Positions 1-10,959 of a stretch of 64,000 nt of DNA are shown one piece after another. The notes beneath the pieces are model-generated. The model ran no database searches. It had not been told where the DNA came from and was given only the letters and a program-made list of their open reading frames with translations. How positions within the stretch are numbered: position 1 is the stretch's first letter; the number at the start of each line of letters is the position of its first letter. The position numbers and the translations under genes are program-made. The DNA lies in assembly GCF_019430885.1 (NCBI RefSeq), contig NZ_JAHYBZ010000003.1:602037-666036 (forward strand), in the 5' to 3' direction. The DNA comes from Roseomonas alba. Lineage in GTDB: Bacteria > Pseudomonadota > Alphaproteobacteria > Acetobacterales > Acetobacteraceae.

Positions 1-121
1 CCTCGCCGCACTGTCGAACCGCGTGTTGGAACTGACGCCCGAGGGTCTCCACGACTACAGCGGCGGGTATACGGAATACGTCGCGCGGACCGGGCAGGAG
101 GCGCCGGGCCTGCACGGTTGA
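1..121 (+). CDS. ABC-F family ATPase, C-terminal end (partial)
   Basis: Only the last 39 codons are inside the window, ending at a TGA at 119-121. The tail reads ...NRVLELTPEGLHDYSGGYTEYV..., which matches the end of the second nucleotide-binding domain of ABC-F proteins (the YbiT/Uup/EttA type), where a conserved segment of the form R-hydrophobic-E...G..DY.G.Y..Y follows the H-loop. ABC-F proteins have two ATPase domains on one chain, no membrane part, and act on ribosomes. Neither ATPase motif is visible here, so the subfamily cannot be named. The next gene is convergent and a hairpin repeat fills the gap. Confidence 0.7.
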   Translation, partial: LAALSNRVLELTPEGLHDYSGGYTEYVARTGQEAPGLHG

Positions 122-170
122 TGGAGGGGACAGGGCCCCTTACGCGCGGAGATCATGGCGGCGGTGGAAC

Positions 171-280
171 GGGGAAGGGCTCTGCCCTCCCGCGGACCCC
201 CACCCGCCAAAGGCCGAAAGGCCTTTGGCGGGTTCGGCGGCACGGCCGCCAAGGTCTGGAGAGGGGCTAAGCCCCTCTCC
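171..280. repeat. R1: compact hairpin repeat (C-B-C) between convergent genes
   Basis: Three hairpins lie in a row. An imperfect GGGGAAGGGC/GCCCTCCC hairpin is at 171-191. A perfect 13-bp stem (CCCGCCAAAGGCC, 203-215, with its complement at 220-232) closes a GAAA tetraloop. A perfect 10-bp stem (GGAGAGGGGC at 258-267, complement at 271-280) has a TAA loop. The last hairpin ends 15 nt before the stop codon of the leftward kinase gene and the first begins 50 nt after the ABC-F stop, so the element could terminate both transcripts. It differs from longer copies in that both outer hairpins share one B hairpin. Confidence 0.75.
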
Positions 281-295
281 ATCACCTCCTGCCCG

Positions 296-1270
296 TCACT
301 TCGCGACGAGCGCCTTCAGATCAGCCTGCGGCCGCGCCCCGAAATGCGAGATCGCCTCGGCCGCCGCGACCGAGGCCCAACGACCGCACTCCGCCAGCTC
401 GCGTCCGGCCGTCAGCGCGGCAAGGAACCCCGCGGCATAGGCATCGCCGGCCCCGGTGGTGTCCACGACCTGCGTCGGGACGGCTGCCACTTCATGTGCC
501 GTGGTGGCGGTCAGGATCAGGCTGCCCTTCTCGCTGCGGGTCAGCGCGGCGAGGCCGATCTCGGACTGGGCGATGGTCGCCGCGGCGTCGAAATCGTCGG
601 TCTGGTAGAGCGCGCAGATCTCGGCCTCATTGGCGAAGAGGATGTCCGCCTCGTTCTTCACGAAGGCGCGGAAGGCGTCGCGGTGGCGCTCGACGCAGAA
701 GGGGTCCGACAGGGTGATGGCGACCTTGCGGTCCGCGGCATGGGCGATGCGCGCGGCCTCGCGGAAGGCGGCCTGCGCGGCCGGCGGGTCGAACAGGTAG
801 CCCTCCAGATAGGTCACCTGCGCGCCAGCCACGGCGACGGGATCGATATCCGCCTCGCCGAAGGTGACGCAGGCTCCGAGGAAGGTGTTCATCGTCCTCT
901 GCCCATCCGGCGAAACGAGGATCAGGCAACGCGCGGTGGGCGCGCCGCCGGATAGCGGCGCGGTCGGGAAGGTCACCCCGGCGGCGGTGATGTCGTGGCG
1001 GAAGACCTGGCCCAGCGCGTCATCCGCGACCTTGCCCAGATAGCCGACCCTGGCCCCCAGTGCGGCGGCCGCGGCGCAGGTATTCGCCGCCGAACCGCCG
1101 CTGCTTTCCACGCCCGGGCCCATGGCGGCGTAGATGCGCTCGGCATCCTCGGTCCCGATCAGCGCCATGCTGCCCTTGGCCATGCCGTGACGGGCGAGGA
1201 AGTCGTCTCCCGCCCGGGCCAGCACGTCCACGATCGCGTTGCCGATGCCGAGGATGTCGAGACTGGTCAT
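296..1270 (-). CDS. PfkB-family carbohydrate kinase, adenosine kinase-like
   Basis: This 324-aa cytoplasmic sugar/nucleoside kinase has the PfkB (ribokinase) fold. The N-terminal strand carries GIGNAIVDV and is followed by the SSGGSAANT glycine segment that contacts the sugar. The C-terminal signature DTTGAGDAYAAGF at about residues 270-282 carries the anion hole and the catalytic Asp276. The sequence resembles the alphaproteobacterial group usually annotated as adenosine kinase, but substrate cannot be assigned with certainty inside PfkB. I chose the ATG at 1270 because the 11 codons upstream are not typical of the family. The gene is convergent with the ABC-F gene and has hairpin repeat R1 just past its stop. 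Confidence 0.85.
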   Translation of the reverse strand: MTSLDILGIGNAIVDVLARAGDDFLARHGMAKGSMALIGTEDAERIYAAMGPGVESSGGSAANTCAAAAALGARVGYLGKVADDALGQVFRHDITAAGVTFPTAPLSGGAPTARCLILVSPDGQRTMNTFLGACVTFGEADIDPVAVAGAQVTYLEGYLFDPPAAQAAFREAARIAHAADRKVAITLSDPFCVERHRDAFRAFVKNEADILFANEAEICALYQTDDFDAAATIAQSEIGLAALTRSEKGSLILTATTAHEVAAVPTQVVDTTGAGDAYAAGFLAALTAGRELAECGRWASVAAAEAISHFGARPQADLKALVAK

Positions 1271-1318
1271 GCTGCGCCTTCCGAAAGGGATCGGAAGGCG
1301 CATAGAGCAGATCGCGCG

Positions 1319-1555
1319 TCAGTAGTAGCCGCGCCGTTGCCGCGGCGCGGTGAGGGCGCCGACCGCAGCACCGCCAGCACCGCCGATCGCAGCACCGGCC
1401 AGGGGCGACCCGCCGGTCAGTGCGGCGATGCCCGCGCCGCCCGCGGCGCCGATGCCGCCGCCGATCAGGGCGCGCTCGCCGACCGGGTCGGAACAGGCCG
1501 CCAGACCGAGCATCGCGAGGCCGGCAGCCATCAGGCGGAAATGGGAAAGGGTCAT
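1319..1555 (-). CDS. Small glycine-zipper lipoprotein
   Basis: The 78-aa product starts with a lipoprotein signal, with lipobox LAAC and Cys21. The rest is almost entirely glycine, alanine and small hydrophobic residues arranged as repeated GGxxGAA and GAAIGGAGGAAVGA blocks. This is the glycine-zipper pattern seen in small outer-membrane lipoproteins such as the Rick_17kDa and YMGG types. It ends in QRRGYY. The ATG at 1555 is used because it gives a normal signal peptide and has GGAG upstream; two other in-frame starts lie at 1570 and 1573. Function is unknown; a role in the envelope is inferred from the lipobox only. Confidence 0.65.
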   Translation of the reverse strand: MTLSHFRLMAAGLAMLGLAACSDPVGERALIGGGIGAAGGAGIAALTGGSPLAGAAIGGAGGAAVGALTAPRQRRGYY

Positions 1556-1786
1556 GGAAAGAGACTCCATCAAGTGGTCTTCGATGGCGTCAGCACAACC
1601 AAACCGTGTGGCAGACGCCCGGCCAAAAAACGGCGGTGCCTGCCCCAGGTTTCACGATCGTGTCATACCGCCGCGCCCCGCCGATGACCTTCGCGTCGGC
1701 GAGGCGATATGGCGCGCGGGGTTGGTGGGGCGGCCGCGTGCAAGACCAAGACTCTGATGGCGACTCAGCCGTAAGGCTGGCCAGTA

Positions 1787-3982
<2,196 letters not shown>

Positions 3983-4018
3983 GATGGGGTCGAATCCGGC
4001 CCGGCGCCATATCGAAGC

Positions 4019-4978
4019 CTATCGCCAGGGGCGCGTGTTCCACAGGGCGGCGAGCACCGCCTCTTCCTCCAGCACGATCTGCCGCGTGTCCTCGCCGGGG
4101 CGGTATTTCAGCGGGATCTGGCGGGCCTGCGCCTCGGCGATCCAGGCCGGGTCGCGCATGGTCTCGGCCAGTGCGGCATCGAGGCGCGCAACGATCGGCA
4201 CCGGCGTGCCGATCGGCGCCACCAGGCTGCGCACCGCGCGCGTGTCGATTGGATAGCCCGCCTCGGAGAAGGTCGGCACATCCGGGGTGAAGGCGAAGCG
4301 CATGGGGCCGGAGGAGGCAATCGCCCGGATCGCGCCATCCTTCAGGGCGGGCAGGCTCTCGGCCATGGGCAGGGCGGCGACCTGCACGTCCCCGGCCAGC
4401 AGGGCGGCGGTCAGCACCGACCGGCCGGCGAAGGGACGATGCCGCAGGCGGGCGCCGGTCGCCCGTTCAAACTCGACCAGCATCAGGTGGTCGTCGGACC
4501 CGATGCCGGTTGTCCCCGCCGTCAGGCCGTCCGTGGCCTCCCGTGCCGCCTGCAGGATATCGGGGATCGAGCGGAGCGGACTGGACGGCGCGACGAACAG
4601 GCCGCTCGGATCCTCGAAGATCGTGCCGATCCAGGCGAAATGCCGCAGCCCGAAGCGCGCCTGGCGCCCGATGGTCAACGCCTGGGCCTGGGGCGAGATC
4701 AGCAGCCCCAGCGTCCGCCCATCGGCCGGCGCCGCGGCCATCAAGACATAGGTGTCCTCATTGGGCTGCTGGTTGTCCACCGTGATCCGTGCCCCGCCGA
4801 GCTTCGCGGCGAGGAACGGCAGCATGGCGCGGATGGCGGTGTCGGCCGCGCTCCCCTGTGCCGCGGGCAGCAGGATGCGCATTGGCTCGTCGCCCGGCCA
4901 GGGCGCCTGGGCCCGTGCCGGCGCGACGGCCGCGGCGGCCAGGCTGGCGGCGATCACGCCGCGACGCGAAAGGTGCAT
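4019..4978 (-). CDS. Bug-family (TctC-type) periplasmic substrate-binding protein
   Basis: This 319-aa secreted receptor belongs to the tripartite tricarboxylate transporter class. It begins with MHLSRRGVIAASLAAAAVAPARAQA, a Tat-like or Sec signal peptide with an AxA cleavage site near residue 24. The mature part keeps Bug family landmarks: a PAAQGSAADTAIR segment in place of the usual PPGGxxD ligand loop, an ADGRTLGL strand, and the DVPTFSEAGYP motif near the C-terminus. No TctA or TctB membrane gene is nearby, so it is an orphan receptor that must use a membrane pair encoded elsewhere. The ligand is unknown. uvrB follows downstream on the same strand. Confidence 0.85.
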   Translation of the reverse strand: MHLSRRGVIAASLAAAAVAPARAQAPWPGDEPMRILLPAAQGSAADTAIRAMLPFLAAKLGGARITVDNQQPNEDTYVLMAAAPADGRTLGLLISPQAQALTIGRQARFGLRHFAWIGTIFEDPSGLFVAPSSPLRSIPDILQAAREATDGLTAGTTGIGSDDHLMLVEFERATGARLRHRPFAGRSVLTAALLAGDVQVAALPMAESLPALKDGAIRAIASSGPMRFAFTPDVPTFSEAGYPIDTRAVRSLVAPIGTPVPIVARLDAALAETMRDPAWIAEAQARQIPLKYRPGEDTRQIVLEEEAVLAALWNTRPWR

Positions 4979-5037
4979 CCGAATCCGTCCTTCCCATTGC
5001 CCGGGTCCGCGTCAGGCCAGAGGACGCGCCCGCCTCT

Positions 5038-5880
5038 TCAACTCCGTGCCGTGGCCGCGAGCATGCCGCCGCCGGCCACCAGCACCGCGGCGACCGCGGC
5101 GCGCCAGGACAATACGCCTTCCCCTGCGACCACCAGCAGCAGGGTGGACGCCACCGGCACCGCATAGGCGAGCGTGCCGAGCAGCCGCGGATCGCCCCGC
5201 TTCATCCCCGCATCCCACAGGAAGAAGGCAGCGCCGAGCGGCCCGGCACCGAGCAGCAGCACGGCGATCCATTGCCGGCCATCGGGCAGGATCGTCGTCT
5301 CGAACAGCAGATGCGCGACGCCGGCCAGCAGCGCGGTGGCGAGGCAGAAGCCGGCCAGGGCCTCGGTCGGCACGGCGGCCATGCGCTTCGACGTCACCGA
5401 ATACACCGCCCAGACCAGCGCGCAGCCGATTGCCGCCGCGAATCCCGGCGTCGCCCCCGGCGGAAAGGACGCCCCAGCGCCCACCAGCAGCACGCAGCCG
5501 GAAAAGCCCAGCGCCACCCCGACCAGCCGCCGCGCGCCCAGATGCAGCCCCAGAAGCGGCGCGGAGAGCAACACGATCAGCAGGGGCCAGAGATAGTTCA
5601 GGAGATTCGCCTCGACCGCCGGGGCCAGCGCCAGGGCGAGGAAATACAGGGCGTGGTAACCAAACAGCCCGCCCACCCCATGGGCCCAGGCCAAGGGCCC
5701 CTGCCGAAGCAGGGCCAGGCGTCCGCGCGCGGCCACCACCGCCAGTGCCAGCGCGCCCCCCACTGCGAAACCAAGTGCGGTCAGTTCCAGCGGCGGCAAT
5801 CCCGCCGCCATGCGCGCGAGCAGCGCCAGAAAAGCCCAAAGAAGCAGGGCGCCGCAGCCGGCAAGGGTGGCGGAAGACAT
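5038..5880 (-). CDS. DMT-superfamily (EamA) transporter
   Basis: This 280-aa inner-membrane protein has about ten hydrophobic helices arranged as two EamA repeats, the standard size for drug/metabolite exporters. The N-terminal repeat contains GGALALAVVAARG and the GYHALYFLALALAPAVEANLL-type segment that precedes the second half. The ATG at 5880 was chosen because it opens directly into the first membrane helix; the longer frame to 5931 adds a non-hydrophobic stretch that overlaps the promoter region of the divergent holin-like gene. Substrate is unknown, and export of amino acids or metabolites is only a family-level guess. Confidence 0.82.
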   Translation of the reverse strand: MSSATLAGCGALLLWAFLALLARMAAGLPPLELTALGFAVGGALALAVVAARGRLALLRQGPLAWAHGVGGLFGYHALYFLALALAPAVEANLLNYLWPLLIVLLSAPLLGLHLGARRLVGVALGFSGCVLLVGAGASFPPGATPGFAAAIGCALVWAVYSVTSKRMAAVPTEALAGFCLATALLAGVAHLLFETTILPDGRQWIAVLLLGAGPLGAAFFLWDAGMKRGDPRLLGTLAYAVPVASTLLLVVAGEGVLSWRAAVAAVLVAGGGMLAATARS

Positions 5881-5958
5881 TCGTTCCAGGGCAATATGAT
5901 CAGGCCCGGCGCGAATTGCCGGCCGGGCCAATTAGCATGGCGGAGAATTCAGGAGGAG

Positions 5959-6303
5959 ATGTTCGCTTTCATCATTCGCACCGGGGTCGCCGCCATTGCA
6001 CTTTGGGTTGCGGTGTCCATCGTGCCGGGTCTTCATGCGCGCGATACACAAACGCTGCTTCTTGCCGCGATCGTCCTCGGCATCGTCAACGCCGTGGTGC
6101 GGCCGCTGGCGGTCCTGCTGTCCATCCCGATCACGCTGCTCACCTTCGGCCTGTTTCTGCTGGTCGTGAATGCCGGCATGCTCGCCCTGGTCGCATGGAT
6201 CGTGCCCGCCTTTTCCGTCAGCGGATTCTGGGCGGCACTGTTCGGGTCGGTCGTCGTGTCGATCGTGTCGTCCTTCATCAACGGCGGCATGACCACCGGA
6301 TAG
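5959..6303 (+). CDS. Phage-holin-4/YvlD-family small membrane protein
   Basis: The 114-aa product has four hydrophobic segments and the conserved core IVLGIVNAVVRPLAVLLSIP followed by LTFGLFLLVVNAGML, which is diagnostic for the family annotated as phage holin family or YvlD/DUF360. Despite the name, such genes are usually chromosomal membrane proteins and not part of phages; no phage genes are nearby. The AGGAGG at 5951-5956 lies unusually close, two bases before the ATG. The gene is divergent from the EamA gene, with starts about 80 bp apart, and convergent with the methyltransferase. Function is unknown. Confidence 0.85.
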   Translation: MFAFIIRTGVAAIALWVAVSIVPGLHARDTQTLLLAAIVLGIVNAVVRPLAVLLSIPITLLTFGLFLLVVNAGMLALVAWIVPAFSVSGFWAALFGSVVVSIVSSFINGGMTTG

Positions 6304-6309
6304 CGCCGA

Positions 6310-6915
6310 TCAGGCGCGGCGCAGCACGGCCCGGACCACCTCGGCCAGGCCCTGGTGGCGCGGGCCTTCGTCCAGGCGTACCGCGCCTTCCAGCAGTTCC
6401 AGCACCTCCAGCCCCGCGAAGTGCCGTTCCACCAGGGCGCGCGACCACAGCAGGGCGGGATCCTTCGGCCCGCCGCTGCGGCGGCCTTCCTGGGCCGGGG
6501 TGAAGCATTCCATCACCAGCAGCCCGCCGGGTGCCAAGGCCCGCAGCGCGCCGGCCGCGGCGATGGCGCGGTCTTCCGGCGGCAGATGGACGAAGATCCA
6601 GGCGATCAGGTCGAAGCGGGCCTCGGGCCAGGTCCAGCGGGTCAGGTCGGCGACCTCGGTCGCAAGCGGCACGCCCCGGCGGGCGGCCAGCGCGCGCGCC
6701 TTGTCCAGCCCCACCGCCGACCAGTCCACGGAGGTCGCATCCAGCCCCTGTTCGGCCAGCCAGACGCCGTTGCGTCCTTCGCCGTCGCCCACCGCGAGCG
6801 CCCGCATCCCGCGCCGTAGCCGGTGCGCCTGTTCCATCAGGAAGACGTTCGGGGCCTCCCCGAACTGGAAGTCGCCGCCCGTGTAGCGTTCGTCCCAGGC
6901 CAGCGAGGTGCTCAT
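6310..6915 (-). CDS. Class I SAM-dependent methyltransferase (TehB-like)
   Basis: This 201-aa cytoplasmic protein has the WDERY...G.APN.FL start common to TehB/thiopurine-type small methyltransferases. It is followed by motif I, ALAVGDGEGRNGVWLAEQG, in which the usual GxGxG appears as GDGEG, and by the acidic strand ATSVDWSAVGL that contacts SAM. The motif FDLIAWIFVHLP corresponds to post-motif II. Its start overlaps the stop of the M23 peptidase gene upstream by 4 nt, so the two are probably co-translated. The substrate cannot be predicted. Confidence 0.8.
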   Translation of the reverse strand: MSTSLAWDERYTGGDFQFGEAPNVFLMEQAHRLRRGMRALAVGDGEGRNGVWLAEQGLDATSVDWSAVGLDKARALAARRGVPLATEVADLTRWTWPEARFDLIAWIFVHLPPEDRAIAAAGALRALAPGGLLVMECFTPAQEGRRSGGPKDPALLWSRALVERHFAGLEVLELLEGAVRLDEGPRHQGLAEVVRAVLRRA

Positions 6916-7826
6916 GCCGGCAGCACCACCGGCTGCGGGTCGAGGAAGGTCTGGAACCAGGAGAACGAGAAATGCAGATGCGGCCCGGTCACGCGCCCGG
7001 TCGCGCCCGACTGCGCGATGCGGTCCCCCTGCGCGACCATCTGCCCCTCCTGCACCTCGATCACCGAGAGATGGGCGTAAAGCGAATTCACCCCATGCCC
7101 GTGGTCGATCACCACGAGATTGCCGAAGAAGTGGAACTCGTCCGCGAGCGTCACCCGCCCCGCCGCGACCGCCTTCAGCGGCGTGCCCGTCGGAACCGCG
7201 AAATCCAGCCCGTAATGCGGCTGCCTCGGTTCGCCGTTCAGGATGCGCCGGCTGCCATAGACCCCCGAGATCCGCCCCTGCGCCGGCGCGATGAAGCCCT
7301 GCGTGAACCCGGTCAGCGCGCTGTCGATGGCGCGCGCCGTGCCGAGCTTCTCGCGTTCCCTGACAATGCGCCGGAGCGTCTCGGCATCCGGCGTGACCTG
7401 AGACGGCGGCAGGCCGTTGATGCGCTGTTCCTGCCAGTGCCGGCGCGCGATGGTCAGGCGGCGCTCCTCTCGCCGATTGTCCGGCGTGATGATGCGCAGC
7501 ATCGCCGATGTGCCCTGGTCGCGGCCGAACCCGAAGGCAAAGGCGCCATCCAGGGTGATGCGCAGCGCCCGGCCGTCGAGCGCGACGCGCGTGCCGGGTT
7601 CAGCCTGGCCGACGACAAAGCCGCCCTGGGTGAGGCCGCCTTCGGTGAGCGTGACCGCCTGGGCCGCGCGGGCGAGAAGCAGCATCGGGGCGGCGAGCAG
7701 GGCGCGACGGGGGAGCGTCCCTCCCGCGGGTGGGAACCTCGCGGGCGATGACAGGACCGGAGAGGGGCTTTGCCCCTCCCCGGACCCCACTCCACCAAAG
7801 GCCGAAAGGCCTTTGGAAACCTCCAT
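6912..7826 (-). CDS. M23-family peptidoglycan endopeptidase (LytM-like)
   Basis: This is a secreted zinc endopeptidase-type protein. After the signal-like segment RRALLAAPMLLLARAAQA comes an N-terminal beta domain. The C-terminal M23 domain shows the metal ligands in PHYGLDFAVPTGTPL (His and Asp) and GPHLHFSF (HxH), plus the YAHLS motif, so it is probably catalytically intact. The start is unresolved. The natural signal peptide begins near 7718 without an ATG, GTG or TTG. The in-frame starts are ATG 7685 (too short for a full signal), GTG 7790 and ATG 7826, the last two inside hairpin repeat R2. The coordinates use ATG 7826. The methyltransferase gene overlaps its stop by 4 nt. Confidence 0.8.
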   Translation of the reverse strand: MEVSKGLSAFGGVGSGEGQSPSPVLSSPARFPPAGGTLPRRALLAAPMLLLARAAQAVTLTEGGLTQGGFVVGQAEPGTRVALDGRALRITLDGAFAFGFGRDQGTSAMLRIITPDNRREERRLTIARRHWQEQRINGLPPSQVTPDAETLRRIVREREKLGTARAIDSALTGFTQGFIAPAQGRISGVYGSRRILNGEPRQPHYGLDFAVPTGTPLKAVAAGRVTLADEFHFFGNLVVIDHGHGVNSLYAHLSVIEVQEGQMVAQGDRIAQSGATGRVTGPHLHFSFSWFQTFLDPQPVVLPA

Positions 7827-8023
7827 TTGGCGCTGTGCGCCGTGGTTCGGATGGGGTGGTGGCTGTCGCGGTGGGCAAGATGATTCGGCCATTCGGCCTT
7901 CAGGCGCAGCGCGGCCGCCGGTGTTGTCGGGGGCCGTTCTGCCCGGCGCCAGGTATTGGTTTCCAAAGGCCCTGTGGCCTTTGGTGGGGCGGGGTCCGGG
8001 GAGGGGCAAAGCCCCCCTCCGGT
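7755..8023. repeat. R2: inverted pair of hairpin units upstream of the M23 gene
   Basis: The left unit is a C hairpin (GGAGAGGGGC, TTT loop, 7759-7781, one mismatch) followed by a perfect B hairpin (CCAAAGGCC, GAAA loop, 7795-7816). The right unit is the reverse: B (CCAAAGGCC, CTGT loop, 7963-7984) then C (AAA loop, about 7998-8020). About 145 bp of unrelated sequence lies between. The right end sits 12 nt from the stop codon of xseA, with a UUU loop in the xseA mRNA sense. The left end covers the 5' region of the M23 gene. Confidence 0.8.
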
Positions 8024-8035
8024 CGCGAGTGCCTG

Positions 8036-9484
8036 TCACAGCAACGACCCTTGTTCCGGAGCCTGGCTCTTCTTCCGCGCCGCCGCACCCTCGGCATGCG
8101 CGCGCACTTCGCCATCCGCGAAGGTCAGCCGCAGTGCCTGGCCCGGCGCGACGCGTCCCGCGGCGGTCACGGCATGCCCTTCGGCATCCCGCACCAGGGC
8201 GAAGCCGCGCGCGAGGACGGATTGGTAGGACGCGCTGTCCAGCCGTGCTGACAGCCCGTCCAGCACCGCGCGGCGCTGACGGATCAGCGCCTGCACCGGC
8301 GCGGGCGACAGCCGCGTCAGGGCGCGTGCCGTCGCGCGGGCGTCCCGCTGGCGACCCCAGGCGGCGGACAGGCGCAGGGACAGGGCCTGGACAGCGGCAC
8401 GACGGGCCAGGATGCCCTCACGCGGATGCGGCACGCGCAATGCGGCGATGGCCTGGCGGCGCCGGTCCAGCAAGGAAACGAGTGCTCGCGGCAGGCGGTC
8501 CCCGATATCGTCCAGGCGCTGGCGCGATTGTGCGAGGCGCGCCGGCACGTCGGGCAGGCCGCGCTCGGCGCGCAGAAGCCGAAGCCGCGTGGCATTCAGC
8601 AGGCCGGCGGTCGCCTGGGCGAGCCGGGCCCCGGTCTGCGCCAGGGACGCGACCAGGTCGGCCCGCGCCGGGACCGCCAGTTCCGCCGCAGCCGTGGGCG
8701 TCGGGGCGCGGCGGTCGGAGACGTAGTCGATCAGCGTCGTATCCGTCTCATGCCCCACCGCGCTGATCAGCGGAATGGAACAGGCGGCGGCGGCGCGGAG
8801 GACGATTTCCTCGTTGAAGGCCATCAGGTCTTCCAGCGACCCGCCGCCGCGCGCGACGATCAGCACATCGGGACGCGGCACGCGGCCGCCGGCGGGGATC
8901 GCATCCATGCCGCGGATGGCGGCGGCGATCTGCTCGGCCGCGCCCTGCCCCTGGACCATGACCGGCCAGAGGATGATGTGGCGCGGGAAGCGCCGCGCGA
9001 TGGTGGTGCGGATGTCCTGGATGACCGCGCCCTTCTCGGACGTCACCACGCCGATCACGCGCGGCAGGCGCGGGATCGGCTTCTTGCGGGCCTCCTCGAA
9101 CAGGCCTTCTTCCAGCAGGCGCTTGCGCAGCGCCTCGATGCGCGCGAGCAGCGCGCCCTCCCCGGCATATTCCAGGCGGTCGATGACGAGCTGGTATTTC
9201 GACCGGTCGGCATAGGTGGAAATGCGCCCGGTCGCGATCATCTCGACGCCGTTCTCGGGCAGGGTGCCGAGGTTGCGAACGGCCGATTTCCAGATCACCG
9301 CCTCGATCTTCGCGTCGGCATCCTTGAGCGAGAGGTAGATGTGCCCGGACGGATACCGCTTCATTTCGGTGATCTCGCCACGCACGCGCACCCGGCCGAA
9401 GGCGCCTTCCAAGGTCCGCCGGATCGCCCCGGCCAGATCGGAGACGGCATATTCCGGGATGTTGCTGACGGCCGGGGTGTCCAT
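8036..9484 (-). CDS. xseA: Exodeoxyribonuclease VII large subunit
   Basis: At 482 aa this is the catalytic subunit of exonuclease VII, which degrades single-stranded DNA from both ends together with XseB. The N-terminal OB-fold DNA-binding domain occupies about residues 8-105 ([20 protein letters not shown]). The nuclease domain has the conserved stretches [31 protein letters not shown] and [20 protein letters not shown]. The helical C-terminal part is Ala/Arg rich as usual. No xseB is next to it. It is divergent from purD, with 50 bp between starts. Confidence 0.96.
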   Translation of the reverse strand: MDTPAVSNIPEYAVSDLAGAIRRTLEGAFGRVRVRGEITEMKRYPSGHIYLSLKDADAKIEAVIWKSAVRNLGTLPENGVEMIATGRISTYADRSKYQLVIDRLEYAGEGALLARIEALRKRLLEEGLFEEARKKPIPRLPRVIGVVTSEKGAVIQDIRTTIARRFPRHIILWPVMVQGQGAAEQIAAAIRGMDAIPAGGRVPRPDVLIVARGGGSLEDLMAFNEEIVLRAAAACSIPLISAVGHETDTTLIDYVSDRRAPTPTAAAELAVPARADLVASLAQTGARLAQATAGLLNATRLRLLRAERGLPDVPARLAQSRQRLDDIGDRLPRALVSLLDRRRQAIAALRVPHPREGILARRAAVQALSLRLSAAWGRQRDARATARALTRLSPAPVQALIRQRRAVLDGLSARLDSASYQSVLARGFALVRDAEGHAVTAAGRVAPGQALRLTFADGEVRAHAEGAAARKKSQAPEQGSLL

Positions 9485-9534
9485 GGCGCCACCCTATGCT
9501 AAGGCGCCGCCCATCCAAAGCGGGGGTAGGCGCG

Positions 9535-10803
9535 ATGAAGGTCCTGGTGGTCGGCGGCGGCGGTCGTGAACACGCGCTGTGCTGGGCGCTCGCGGCCTCC
9601 CCGCTGCTGGACACATTGTGGTGCGCGCCCGGCAATGCCGGCATCGCCGAGGTGGCGGAATGCGTGCCCATCGGCGCCGAGGACATCCCCGCGCTCGTTG
9701 CCTTCGCGACGGAGAAGGCCGTCGATCTGGTCGTCTGCGGGCCGGAAGGGCCGTTGACGCTCGGCCTCGCCGACGCCTGCGCGGCGGCGGGCCTCAAATG
9801 CTTCGGGCCCAGCCAGGCGGCGGCGCGACTCGAAGGCAGCAAGACCTTCACGCGGGAGGTCGCGGACGCCGCCGGCGCCCCCGGCGCACGCTGGCAGCGC
9901 TTCACCGATCCGGCCGCGGCGAAGGCCTATATTCGGGACCACGGCGCGCCCATCGTGGTGAAGGCGGATGGCCTCGCCGCCGGCAAGGGCGTGGTTGTCG
10001 CCGCGACCGTCGCGGAAGCCGAAGCCGCCATCGCCGACATCATGGAATCCCGCATCCACGGCGAATCCGGCGCGACGGTGCTGATCGAGGAATGCCTGAT
10101 CGGGCAGGAGGTCTCCTTCTTCGCGCTGTGCGACGGCAAGACGGCCCTGCCGCTCGGCGCCGCGCAGGACCACAAGCGCGTCGGCGACGGCGACACCGGC
10201 CCGAACACGGGCGGCATGGGCGCCTATTCCCCCCCGCCGGTCTTCACCGACGCGCTGCGCGATGAGACCATGGCCCGCATCGTCAACCCCGTGCTGGCGG
10301 AGATGGCGAGGCGCGGCACGCCCTTCCGCGGCGTGCTGTTCGTCGGGCTGATGATCACCGCGGACGGCCCGCGCCTGATCGAGTTCAACGTCCGCTTCGG
10401 CGACCCCGAATGCCAGGCGCTGATGGTGCGGCTGCGGAGCGATCTGCTGCCGGCGCTCCTCGCCGCCTGCGATGAGGAACTGGCGTCCTTCGACCTGCGG
10501 TGGGAGCCGCTGCATTCCCTGGTCGTGGTGATGGCCGCGAAAGGCTACCCGGGCAGCTATGCGAAAGGCACGGAAATCCGTGGCCTGGAGCGCGCCGCGC
10601 AGGTTCCGGGGGTGCAGGTCTTCCACGCCGGCACGTCCCGGCGCGAGGACGGCGCGCTGGTCGCCACCGGCGGCCGCGTGCTGGGCGTCACCGCGACGGG
10701 TGCGACCCTCGCCGAGGCCCAGCGCTCAGCCTACGCCGCCGTGGATGCGATCGATTGGCCGGAGGGTTTCTGCCGCCGGGATATCGGCTGGCGGGCCTTG
10801 TGA
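9535..10803 (+). CDS. purD: Phosphoribosylamine-glycine ligase (GAR synthetase)
   Basis: This enzyme catalyses the second step of purine synthesis, joining glycine to phosphoribosylamine with ATP. The 422-aa length is standard. The N-terminal Rossmann-like domain starts [19 protein letters not shown]. The ATP-grasp part has [15 protein letters not shown], the [13 protein letters not shown] strand and loop, and the metal-binding [12 protein letters not shown]. The C-terminal domain carries [11 protein letters not shown]. The ATG at 9535 begins exactly at the conserved [10 protein letters not shown], with GGGGGTAGG a few bases upstream, which decides it over the longer frame. xseA is divergent. 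Confidence 0.97.
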   Translation: MKVLVVGGGGREHALCWALAASPLLDTLWCAPGNAGIAEVAECVPIGAEDIPALVAFATEKAVDLVVCGPEGPLTLGLADACAAAGLKCFGPSQAAARLEGSKTFTREVADAAGAPGARWQRFTDPAAAKAYIRDHGAPIVVKADGLAAGKGVVVAATVAEAEAAIADIMESRIHGESGATVLIEECLIGQEVSFFALCDGKTALPLGAAQDHKRVGDGDTGPNTGGMGAYSPPPVFTDALRDETMARIVNPVLAEMARRGTPFRGVLFVGLMITADGPRLIEFNVRFGDPECQALMVRLRSDLLPALLAACDEELASFDLRWEPLHSLVVVMAAKGYPGSYAKGTEIRGLERAAQVPGVQVFHAGTSRREDGALVATGGRVLGVTATGATLAEAQRSAYAAVDAIDWPEGFCRRDIGWRAL

Positions 10804-10959
10804 AGACGGCCGCCATCGGGTGACGGCCCCGTTGTCCCATCCCGGGCGCCTGACGGACGGGAGGGGCAGCGCGGTTCGATCCCTCGCCGCGACCCGGCAG
10901 ATCGGGCATCGGGACCATCGGCGACGCGCGGCCTTGGCAGCGCGTCGCAACAGCAGGGA

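Noticed and set aside
5959..6303. Phage origin of the holin-named protein.
   Set aside because: No phage genes are nearby; the family is common on bacterial chromosomes.
4752..6503. Long plus-strand frames (583 and 504 codons) covering a DMT gene.
   Set aside because: Most of the translation is Arg/Pro/Ala-rich antisense noise. Only the end of one frame, from 5959, is a real gene.
10868..10884. A GGTTCGATCC segment that looks like a tRNA T-loop.
   Set aside because: No acceptor or anticodon stem can be formed around it.
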